From the NCBI GenBank assembly GCA_029259975.1, contig JAJDEE010000176.1, forward strand, positions 1-5,733: DNA of 5,733 nucleotides, given 5' to 3'. This document shows, piece after piece, positions 1 through 5,619 of this stretch. The DNA comes from Planctomycetota bacterium (GTDB taxonomy: Bacteria; Planctomycetota; Planctomycetia; Pirellulales; Lacipirellulaceae). Each line of letters starts with the position of its first letter. Position 1 is the stretch's first letter. The translations under genes and the position numbers were made by a program. The notes under the pieces are model-generated. The model saw only the letters and a program-made list of their open reading frames with translations, was not told where the DNA came from and did no database searches.

Positions 1-348
1 GGCAGTTTTGCTTATCGCATCGGATACATCGATCAGAATGGCATCTACCGTCAGACCAAATTCGTGGGCCGCAGCAATGCCCCCATCATGGCCGACAAAC
101 CCAGCCCTACAGTCGTTGGCTACCAAAGTGCCAACCATGGTGGCTGCGGACAGAATGTGTTGTTTCAAGACCTGAGCGTTCGCTATATCCAGCTTTGCAT
201 TCAGGCAAACCGCGACAAGCATTGGTTTCTCAACGAGGACGACCAACCCGCTGCCGGCAAAAACAAAAACGACGTCGTCATGATCCGTAGCGAAGCGAGA
301 CCCTTCGACCTACGCATAGTCAGCAGTAAGCCCATCGGCGAGAAATAG
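1..348 (+). CDS. C-terminal fragment of an H-X9-DG / DUF1559-like pilin-type protein (5' end outside window)
   Basis: Frame 1 is open from the first base to a TAG at 346-348, giving 115 residues of a protein that starts upstream of the window. The core (residues 43-62) reads SANHGGCGQNVLFQDLSVRY. This matches the C-terminal signature of planctomycete H-X9-DG proteins, in which an NHGG...NVLF-D-G-V stretch closes a pilin-like fold; some members also carry an N-terminal anti-sigma zinc finger. Preceding residues (FAYRIGYI..., then APIMADKPSP) fit the same domain. Two deviations are visible: ten rather than nine residues separate His46 and Asp57, and the usual Gly after the Asp is Leu58. About 50 residues follow, ending charged (KPIGEK). 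The gene converges on the DppF-type gene with 9 bp between stop codons. Family assignment is by eye from a fragment; the molecular role is unknown, and an internal ATG at 88 is not a credible start. Confidence 0.72.
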   Translation, partial: GSFAYRIGYIDQNGIYRQTKFVGRSNAPIMADKPSPTVVGYQSANHGGCGQNVLFQDLSVRYIQLCIQANRDKHWFLNEDDQPAAGKNKNDVVMIRSEARPFDLRIVSSKPIGEK

Positions 349-357
349 TCGGTCGCT

Positions 358-1317
358 TCACACTTCCCAACACGCCACGCGATGCCCCACGGCACGCTCG
401 ACTAATGGCGGCATTTCAGCGTGACATTGTTCTGTTACCAGTGGACATCGAGTCACAAACGGACAACCCTGCGGCGGATGGAAGGGACTAGGGACTTCGC
501 CTTCGAGAACCGTTAGCTCGTGCCGCTTCTCGGGATCGGAAACGGGATTCGCACCCAACAAGGCCTTGGTGTAAGGATGCAACGCATCGGCGTGAATGTC
601 TTGGCAAGGTACTTCTTCGAGAATAAAGCCAAGGTACATCACCAACATCCGATCGCAAAAGTGATCGACCACCTTTAGGTCGTGCGAGATAAACAGCATC
701 GTCAAATCGAATTCGTCTTTCAGATCCATCAGCACATTCAGCACTTGAGCCTGTATCGACACGTCCAGCGCCGAGACGGGTTCGTCAGCGATAATGAACT
801 CGGGATTCACTGCCAACGCTCGCGCGATGCCGACCCGTTGCTTTTGTCCGCCCGAAAACTCGTGCGGATAGCGATCGATCGAGTCGAGATTCACGCCGAC
901 TTGCGAGAACAGCTCTCTTACTTTGGCCGCCAACTCCTGACGGGGCACAACTTTGTGAAAAGCAAGCACTTCGCTCACCGCGCTGCCCACCGTCATGCGC
1001 GGATTGAGCGATGCGTGAGGGTCTTGGAAAATCATCTGCATCTGACGGCGGAATGGCAACAATTCGGAAGCGGTCAGATGAGTAATTGCTCGGCCCTTAA
1101 AAGTCACCTCGCCGGCGGTCGCATCGAGTAGCTGAATGATCAGCTTGCCAAGAGTCGATTTCCCGCAGCCCGATTCGCCGACGACTCCGAGGATCTCGCC
1201 CTTCTCGATCGTAAAGCTAACGCCATTGACCGCATGAACTTTTTTCAGAACACGATTCAGCAGCCCGCCTCGCACCGGAAAATGTTTGACCAGGTTTTTG
1301 ATTTCGAGTAGCGGCAT
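358..1317 (-). CDS. dppF: Oligo/dipeptide ABC transporter ATP-binding protein, DppF/OppF type
   Basis: This 319-residue protein is a full-length nucleotide-binding subunit of a peptide ABC importer (PepT family). It acts on the cytoplasmic face of the inner membrane, hydrolysing ATP as a heterodimer with the DppD-type partner. Motifs in order are Walker A GESGCGKST (47-55), Q-loop Gln98 in FQDPHASLNP, signature SGGQKQR (155-161), Walker B FIIADE (174-179), D-loop SALD (182-185) and H-loop His212. The C-terminal oligo_HPY region begins at HPYTKALL (247-254) and carries four cysteines (285, 291, 298, 316). I chose the ATG at 1317 because family similarity starts at MPLLEIKNLVKHF. An in-frame start at 1413 would add 32 residues translated from a palindromic repeat. 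No clear Shine-Dalgarno precedes the start. The gene lies 148 bp downstream of dppD. The dpp versus opp name is uncertain; substrate cannot be read from the ATPase. Confidence 0.93.
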   Translation of the reverse strand: MPLLEIKNLVKHFPVRGGLLNRVLKKVHAVNGVSFTIEKGEILGVVGESGCGKSTLGKLIIQLLDATAGEVTFKGRAITHLTASELLPFRRQMQMIFQDPHASLNPRMTVGSAVSEVLAFHKVVPRQELAAKVRELFSQVGVNLDSIDRYPHEFSGGQKQRVGIARALAVNPEFIIADEPVSALDVSIQAQVLNVLMDLKDEFDLTMLFISHDLKVVDHFCDRMLVMYLGFILEEVPCQDIHADALHPYTKALLGANPVSDPEKRHELTVLEGEVPSPFHPPQGCPFVTRCPLVTEQCHAEMPPLVERAVGHRVACWEV

Positions 1318-1350
1318 TATGTTGTTGCAATCGGGTAGGACGGAAAATAG

Positions 1351-1370
1351 GACGCGGAGTGACGCGGATT
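1351..1370. repeat. Short tandem repeat, two 10-bp copies (GACGCGGAGT / GACGCGGATT)
   Basis: Two adjacent decamers differ at one position. They lie 8 bp from the edge of the large palindrome and within the untranslated spacer upstream of dppF. They may be the flank of the same dispersed repeat element or a local duplication. No function can be read from the sequence. Confidence 0.6.
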
Positions 1371-1378
1371 TTGGTCTA

Positions 1379-1437
1379 TAGCGGCAGGGCGCAAGCCCTC
1401 CGGTTTGCGACACCGGAGGGCTCGCGCCCTACCGCTA
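1379..1437. repeat. REP-like palindromic repeat: 26-bp inverted repeat between dppD and dppF
   Basis: Arm one (1379-1404) and arm two (1412-1437) are inverted copies separated by a 7-base loop (TTGCGAC). They differ at two positions, C1385/A1431 and A1393/C1423. Read as minus-strand RNA, the sense of the flanking operon, both mismatches become G-U wobbles, so the transcript would form an unbroken 26-bp hairpin. The core of an arm reads CGGAGGGCTCGCGCCCTACC. The hairpin is not followed by a U-run on the minus strand, so it is a poor intrinsic terminator. It sits just 28 bp after the dppD stop and 61 bp before the dppF start. From memory, similar GGGCGCGAGCCCTCCGG palindromes recur between planctomycete genes, which suggests a dispersed REP/MITE-like element. 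That part is inference, since only one copy is in this window. Confidence 0.85.
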
Positions 1438-1465
1438 AAAGTATCATTTGTTTTGCGAGCGATAC

Positions 1466-2458
1466 TTAGGAACCTTCCAACGGGAAAAAACAGCGGACTT
1501 TGCGATGATTGATCTCCTCGCCAAGCTGCGGCTCGCGATCGACGCACTCTTGCGTCTTGTACGCACAACGATCTTGAAAGCGGCAGCCTTCGGGCAACTC
1601 GAACAGACTCGGCACGATGCCTTCGATCGTCGGCAGACGGGTTTGGTGATGTTCGCGACCAGTTTGCGGAATCGATTCGAGCAGTGCTTTGGTGTAAGGA
1701 TGCTGCGGATTTTTGAACAACGAATGGACATCGGCTGTCTCGACAATTTGACCGGCGTACATCACGATCACTCGATCACAAATCTGTGCGATGACGCCCA
1801 AGTCGTGCGTGATCAAGATGACAGCCGTCTCGGCTTTTTTGCGAAGCTCGTCCATCAACCGCAAGATTTGTGCTTGAATCGTTACGTCGAGCGCTGTCGT
1901 GGGTTCGTCGGCGATTAGCAGTTCGGGATCGCAGCACAAGGCCATCGCAATCACGACACGCTGCCGCATCCCGCCCGACAACTGATGCGGATACTCGTAG
2001 TAGCGCTGCCGCGGATTTGGAATCTCAACCGCTTTGAGCATCGCCACCGCTCGCTCGATGCGATCTCTTCTGTCGAGCGAAGTGTGGTACTTCAACGCTT
2101 CGTCTAGCTGCCAACCGATTGTGAACACCGGGTTGAGCGCTGTCATCGGCTCCTGAAATATCATTGCAATGCGATCGCCGCGTAACGAACGCATCGTCTT
2201 CTCGTCCGCGCGGGCGATGTTGATGCCCTCGAAGTTGATCTCGCTCTGCGGATCGATAAAGCTGTTAAATTTGGGCAACAAACGCATGATGCTGCGGCTG
2301 GTGACCGACTTGCCGCAGCCCGACTCGCCCACGATCCCCAAAATTTCGCCCACGCGCACCTCGAACGAAACTCCCTCGATAGCCGTAACGTCGCCCTTGT
2401 CGGTGTGGAATCCGACCGAGAGATTTTTGACAGTGAGTAGTGCTTCGGATTTAGGCAT
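1466..2458 (-). CDS. dppD: Oligo/dipeptide ABC transporter ATP-binding protein, DppD/OppD type
   Basis: This 330-residue protein is the second nucleotide-binding subunit of a peptide ABC importer and is the first gene of the minus-strand pair. Motifs in order are Walker A GESGCGKSV (44-52, with Val in the last position as is common in this subfamily), Q-loop Gln102 in FQEPMTALNP, signature SGGMRQR (161-167), Walker B LLIADE (180-185), D-loop TALD (188-191) and H-loop His218. The MTALNP and SGGMRQR variants are typical of the D-type subunit, whereas the partner has HASLNP and SGGQKQR. The C-terminal oligo_HPY segment starts at HPYTKALL (253-260) and holds four cysteines (292, 298, 305, 323) with the same spacing as in DppF. 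Start is the ATG at 2458, immediately before MPKSEALLTVKNLSVGF; no Shine-Dalgarno is evident. The gene upstream is divergent, so dppD heads its transcript. The specific dpp/opp name is provisional. Confidence 0.94.
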   Translation of the reverse strand: MPKSEALLTVKNLSVGFHTDKGDVTAIEGVSFEVRVGEILGIVGESGCGKSVTSRSIMRLLPKFNSFIDPQSEINFEGINIARADEKTMRSLRGDRIAMIFQEPMTALNPVFTIGWQLDEALKYHTSLDRRDRIERAVAMLKAVEIPNPRQRYYEYPHQLSGGMRQRVVIAMALCCDPELLIADEPTTALDVTIQAQILRLMDELRKKAETAVILITHDLGVIAQICDRVIVMYAGQIVETADVHSLFKNPQHPYTKALLESIPQTGREHHQTRLPTIEGIVPSLFELPEGCRFQDRCAYKTQECVDREPQLGEEINHRKVRCFFPLEGS

Positions 2459-2559
2459 TACGGATACAATTATTCACTTAAATCAGCCGCTGAAATTCCT
2501 GAAGAACCCCTTTTATAGGCATTCCTTTTCTCTGCACTAGCCCACTTACCACGCTCAGC

Positions 2560-2582
2560 AATGCTAGCATTCTGATCAGCTG
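2560..2582. promoter_or_regulatory. Clustered palindromes, possible operator
   Basis: Three perfect palindromes overlap or abut: AATGCTAGCATT (2560-2571), CTGATCAG (2572-2579) and CAGCTG (2577-2582). They lie in the middle of the divergent region, just upstream of the weak plus-strand promoter candidate. This could be a binding site for a dimeric regulator serving either gene. No regulator gene is nearby and short palindromes occur by chance, so this is tentative. Confidence 0.25.
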
Positions 2583-2624
2583 GCCTTTGCTGCACAACAC
2601 GAATTTGCTATTTAACCCCGACTT

Positions 2625-2659
2625 GCGAATCGCAGCTGACGCTGCGCTCGCTTATTTTA
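2625..2659 (+). terminator. Terminator-like hairpin in the leader of the DUF11-repeat gene
   Basis: CGCAGC (2631-2636) pairs with GCTGCG (2641-2646) around the tetraloop TGAC. An outer GCGA/TCGC pair (2625-2628 with 2648-2651) extends the stem across a small internal loop. The T-rich tract TTATTTTA (2652-2659) follows directly on the plus strand. The arrangement resembles an intrinsic terminator or attenuator about 40 bp before the ATG. With no plus-strand gene ending upstream, attenuation or coincidence are the likelier readings. Confidence 0.3.
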
Positions 2660-2696
2660 CCGGAATTTGTCTTCAGGTTTAGCCGGGGTTCTCCCA

Positions 2697-3908
2697 ATGG
2701 AAAACGTCATTCGTTCTCGTCCCAAGCGGTCGCTCACGCGTCGTCTCTTAGCACCCATTGCCTCGTTGGTCTTGTTAGCAGGCGGAGGTTGGGGAGCGTA
2801 TCAATTCTACGATGCTGACCAAGACGTCGACGAACAAGTGATTGCCGTTGACAGCGCATCCTCTGCCAAAGACGAACTAAGGATGCTGTTTGCGTCGGAA
2901 GAGCCTTCGGCAGCGCCGCCACTGACCGTTGCAGAGACTGCTCCAGTCGAAGAAACAAAAGCGCCGAAAAAAACGCTTGCCAAGGTTGATCGCTACGCGA
3001 ACGTTTCTGTCGAGCCTGCAAAAATGACGTCCATGCCTCCAGAGCTTCCACCGTCGGTGTCAGAAAGTACGCCTGCCAAGCAAGCCGCCTTGGGTAACCG
3101 CTACGCGACAGCATTGACAACGGGCGCTCAACAATCTTCAGCAGAGAAATCGCCTGCACTTGAATCGCCAGCAACGCAGCCGGCGAAGATCGACGTCGCG
3201 CGAGGTCAAGAGCCGAACACCAATCCGCTTCGCGCAACTGGCTCTTTAGTAGTGCCGTCGGATCTCGGCGCTCGAGAAGCGTTCGGTGAAGCTCCGACCC
3301 AATCTCCCAAAACCGAAGCATCTAACCCGTTCGCACCAGCACAACCAGGAACCAATGGGGACGATGAATTAGCCTCAGCATTGCAACAGGCTCGCCCACT
3401 CCAAGTTGGCCAGCACCCGCCCAATTTGGCCCGCAATCGTTATCAGGCACCGGCCTCGCTGCCTCCAGGCATATCGACCACGCCACAAAACCGGCGTCCT
3501 GCGCCACCAATCGCTATTCAGTCTCCGCCACAACGGCAACTACCCTCGATCGGTGCTAGTCCGCTCGGCACACCGCCGGTTGGGCTGCGAACCAATTCCG
3601 TTCAGGCCCAACCGCCATCGGCAGCAGATTATTCCAGTGTTCCGCAAAGCTTGACGCCCACGCCGGGCCTGGCAAACCACCCTGGCACAGGGCGTCCTGG
3701 CGAAAGTTTGCTCGAAGGTGTGCAAAGTCCTTCGATCATGATTCAAAAACTGGCTCCCGAAGGAATCCAAGTGGGCAAGCGTTGCACATTTGCTATTCGT
3801 GTTCAAAACAGTGGCCAACGAACGGCACATCAGGTGCAAATTCACGACGAAGTGCCACTCGGCACAGAGTTAGTTGGCACTGCTCCCAGGGCGACGGTCT
3901 CTGGATAG
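2697..3908 (+). CDS. N-terminal part of an interrupted membrane-anchored DUF11-repeat protein
   Basis: This 403-codon segment ends at an in-frame TAG. I chose the ATG at 2697: it is followed by a basic N-terminus (MENVIRSRPKRSLTRR) and a hydrophobic segment at about residues 17-37, an uncleaved signal-anchor or signal peptide that would place the rest outside the cytoplasm. A TTG at 2667 would add ten residues; a GGGG lies 9 bases before the ATG. Residues 70-345 are Ala/Pro/Ser/Gln-rich low complexity with recurring RY motifs (DRYA at 98, NRYA at 134, NRYQ at 247), as in planctomycete surface-type proteins. From about 348 a DUF11-like Ig-fold repeat begins (IMIQKLAPEGIQVGKRCTFA, then NSGQRTAHQVQIHDEVPLGT) and is cut mid-repeat. 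DUF11 proteins are generally cell-surface or envelope structural proteins; the exact role is unknown. If translation stops here, the product lacks three and a half repeats. Confidence 0.8.
   Translation: MENVIRSRPKRSLTRRLLAPIASLVLLAGGGWGAYQFYDADQDVDEQVIAVDSASSAKDELRMLFASEEPSAAPPLTVAETAPVEETKAPKKTLAKVDRYANVSVEPAKMTSMPPELPPSVSESTPAKQAALGNRYATALTTGAQQSSAEKSPALESPATQPAKIDVARGQEPNTNPLRATGSLVVPSDLGAREAFGEAPTQSPKTEASNPFAPAQPGTNGDDELASALQQARPLQVGQHPPNLARNRYQAPASLPPGISTTPQNRRPAPPIAIQSPPQRQLPSIGASPLGTPPVGLRTNSVQAQPPSAADYSSVPQSLTPTPGLANHPGTGRPGESLLEGVQSPSIMIQKLAPEGIQVGKRCTFAIRVQNSGQRTAHQVQIHDEVPLGTELVGTAPRATVSG
3906..3908 (+). other. In-frame amber codon splitting the DUF11-repeat gene
   Basis: The TAG lies in the same frame as the ATG at 2697 and the stop at 5079-5081. 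Flanking residues read APRATVSG-stop-EIVWDLGTLSPGEE, a continuous DUF11 repeat in which a polar residue would be expected. One substitution, such as CAG, GAG or AAG to TAG, accounts for it. Confidence 0.95.
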
Positions 3909-5081
3909 GAGATCGTGTGGGATCTTGGCACGCTTTCGCCCGGCGAAGAACGCACCGTTGAGATGGAATTACTTCCCAAAGAGGAAGGTGAACTGGGCAG
4001 CGTGGCGCGGGTGATACTCTCGGCTCAGGCCTCGGCAAAATCGCTATGTACGCGGCCTGAACTCGCCTTGCGTCTGACTTCCAAACCGCACGTCCATCTC
4101 GGTCAGCAACAGGTCGTGCAAATCGAAATTTCGAACCCCGGCAGCGGCGACGCGACCGGCGTTATGCTGCTCGAAACCGTACCCACCGGCGTTAGCCATG
4201 AAGCAGGTCCCGCGTTGGAATTTGAAGTAGGTACGTTGCGAGCGGGCGAAAACCGACGCATGGATCTGCTGCTAACTGCGGAACAGGCTGGCAAGATCAA
4301 CAATGTGATGACTGCCCGTGCGGATGCAAACTTGCAGATCGAAGCCAACTGCGAGTTTGAAGTCATCTCTCCAGAATTGCAGCTATCGATCGAGGGTCCC
4401 CATCGCCGTTTCCTTGAACGCCCGGCAACCTATCAAGTGAGTGTCGATAACCCAGGCACGGCCACGGCAAAAGACGTGCAATTGGTTACGCATTTACCGC
4501 GGGGTATGCAATTTGTTAGTGCCAACAACAAGGGCGAGTATGATTCGTCGTCGCACAGCGTTCATTGGAGCTTAGCCGAGCTTCCAGCCCACGAGCGAGG
4601 CTCCGTCGAGTTAGTCGCGCTGCCTATCGAGTCGGGAACGCACACATTACAAGTTTCTACCAAAGCGGAGCAAGGCTTAGAAGATCGTTCCGACAAGCAA
4701 GTGATCGTCGAAGGGTTGTCGGCACTGATGTTTGAAGTGATCGACGTCGAAGGCCTTATCGAGATTGGCGGCGAGACCACCTACGAAATCCGCGTGCAGA
4801 ACCAAGGGTCGAAAGCGGCGACCAACGTGCAGGTTGCTGCAATCATGCAAGCGGGCTTGCGTCCGACGTCTGCTCATGGCGAGACGCGACATTCCATCCA
4901 GGGCGAACGCGTCATTTTTGCTCCTTTGCCGAAACTAGCACCTCGCGCGGAAACAACTTTTCGTATCCAAGTCCAAGGCGTTCGCCCAGGCGACCAACGC
5001 GTTAGCGTAAAAATCGCCTCCGACGACCTGCAACAGCCAATTTCCAAAGAGATCAGCACCAGGGTCTACGCAGACGAGTAA
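3909..5081 (+). pseudogene. C-terminal part of the interrupted DUF11-repeat protein (same frame, after the TAG)
   Basis: The frame continues for 390 codons after the TAG with no further stop or frameshift. In full-length numbering (794 residues from 2697) it completes repeat 1 (EIVWDLGTLSPGEERTVEME). It then holds three more DUF11/CARDB-like beta-sandwich repeats starting near residues 456, 559 and 674. Each shows the pattern of a Y/V-x-I/V-x-V-x-N-x-G strand (EISNPGSGDATGV, VSVDNPGTATAKDV, IRVQNQGSKAATNV), then L-P/V-P, then a W/F-x-L-x-x-L-x-P/A-G/R-E strand. The only nearby start, GTG at 3915, is inside a conserved beta strand and would give a protein with no signal peptide, so independent expression is unlikely. 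It is best treated as the second half of one gene: a recent nonsense pseudogene, a readthrough product or a sequencing error. Confidence 0.82.
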
Positions 5082-5108
5082 CCGTGTCCCGGCGAGCCGG
5101 GAACACGG
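5082..5108. terminator. Stem-loop between convergent genes, possible bidirectional terminator
   Basis: CCGTGTCCCGG (5082-5092) pairs with CCGGGAACACGG (5097-5108), with one extra A bulged in the second arm and a CGAG loop. It begins directly after the DUF11 gene stop and lies 26 bp past the end of the convergent TadE-like gene. There is no T-run on the plus strand, so it is at best a weak intrinsic terminator or an mRNA 3'-end stabiliser. Confidence 0.45.
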
Positions 5109-5134
5109 CGACACTGTCTGTGAAAATGAAAAGC

Positions 5135-5572
5135 CTACTCAAAGCCCTCCTTTCGCATGACGGAAGTTGCGTCGAGTGTCGTTCCTCCCATGAACCAAGG
5201 TGCCGGTATCCAGCTAACATTGCTGAACGGCACCGCGACGGTCACACTAACCAGATCTCCGGCTGCGGCTGCGGCAGGGCTGGGCGTGACCGTAACGGAA
5301 ACACCCGAAACCGAGGTGTTTGCAGCATAGGTCGAGGCAGTCGAAATAACTGCGGCTTCGGTCGCGTTGAGTGTAATCGCCTGTCTGGCACCGACTCGCG
5401 AAGCGTTGGTGAGTATCTGCTGTACCATCAAGGCCCGACCAAACTCAATGCAGCCGAACACCAGCATGAAAAACAAGGGGGCGACGATGGCGAACTCCAC
5501 GGCAGCCGCTCCGTAACGCTTTGTGCGTAGGTGGCGTTTGCCAGTGCGGCCCAGTCTTCTAAATTTCATCAT
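5135..5572 (-). CDS. TadE-like pseudopilin / pilus assembly protein
   Basis: The 145-residue product has the TadE-like N-terminal signature RYGAAAVEFAIVAPLFFMLV (19-38). This is a basic leader, a Gly21 followed by a Glu at position +5, and a hydrophobic helix to about residue 42. It is then followed by EFGRALMVQQILTNASRVGAR. In Tad (Flp) systems such pseudopilins are cut by a TadV-type prepilin peptidase after the Gly and sit in the inner membrane with an exported C-terminal domain. The remaining ~80 residues (Thr/Val/Ala-rich, with PSPAAAAAGD) resemble the beta-rich tail of the family. I chose the ATG at 5572 because GGAGGG (5582-5587) lies 9 bases upstream; a GTG at 5578 and a second ATG at 5569 are alternatives. 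It lies 47 bp downstream of another minus-strand gene and probably shares its transcript. In planctomycetes such genes are often found without a full tad cluster, so a role in pili is unproven. Confidence 0.88.
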   Translation of the reverse strand: MMKFRRLGRTGKRHLRTKRYGAAAVEFAIVAPLFFMLVFGCIEFGRALMVQQILTNASRVGARQAITLNATEAAVISTASTYAANTSVSGVSVTVTPSPAAAAAGDLVSVTVAVPFSNVSWIPAPWFMGGTTLDATSVMRKEGFE

Positions 5573-5581
5573 CGACACCTA

Positions 5582-5587
5582 CCCTCC
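5582..5587 (-). promoter_or_regulatory. Shine-Dalgarno site of the TadE-like gene
   Basis: GGAGGG on the minus strand, 9 bases before the ATG at 5572, is the clearest ribosome binding site in the window. It favours that start over the GTG at 5578, which would leave only 3 bases. Confidence 0.65.
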
Positions 5588-5619
5588 AAAGTAATTGCTT
5601 ACGTGTTCAAAAAGTGTTG

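Larger units (their letters stand above)
2459..2696. promoter_or_regulatory. Divergent intergenic region between dppD and the DUF11-repeat gene
   Basis: Because the flanking genes point away from each other, promoters for both should lie in these 238 bp. The best, still weak, plus-strand candidate is TTGCTG (2587-2592), a 16-bp spacer and TATTTA (2609-2614) with an extended TG at 2606-2607. I could not find a convincing minus-strand promoter. A cluster of palindromes occupies 2560-2582, and a hairpin with a T-rich tail occupies 2625-2659. No small gene or RNA gene is recognisable here. Confidence 0.5.

Noticed and set aside
682..1131. Plus-strand open frame of 149 codons
   Set aside because: It is antisense to dppF, which has all ABC motifs; the His/Arg-rich translation has no domain and is typical of a shadow frame.
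1379..1437. Palindrome as a Rho-independent terminator of dppD
   Set aside because: On the minus strand the hairpin is followed by ATAGACCAAAAT-like sequence with no U-run, and dppF lies downstream in the same direction.
1448..1918. Plus-strand open frame of 156 codons
   Set aside because: It lies antisense to the well-supported dppD and starts in the intergenic spacer; no recognisable domain.
2505..2517. TATAAAAGG on the minus strand upstream of dppD, resembling a TATA box
   Set aside because: It is a eukaryote/archaea-style element with no matching -35 partner at a suitable distance for a bacterial promoter.
2734..3321. Minus-strand open frame of 195 codons
   Set aside because: It is antisense to the low-complexity stalk of the DUF11 gene, where skewed codon use opens other frames; no domain or ribosome binding site.
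3915..5081. Independent gene starting at GTG 3915
   Set aside because: The start falls within a conserved DUF11 strand in frame with the upstream part, with no Shine-Dalgarno and no signal peptide.
5084..5530. Plus-strand open frame of 148 codons
   Set aside because: It is antisense to the TadE-like gene, and its Arg/Gly/Cys-rich translation is that of a shadow frame.
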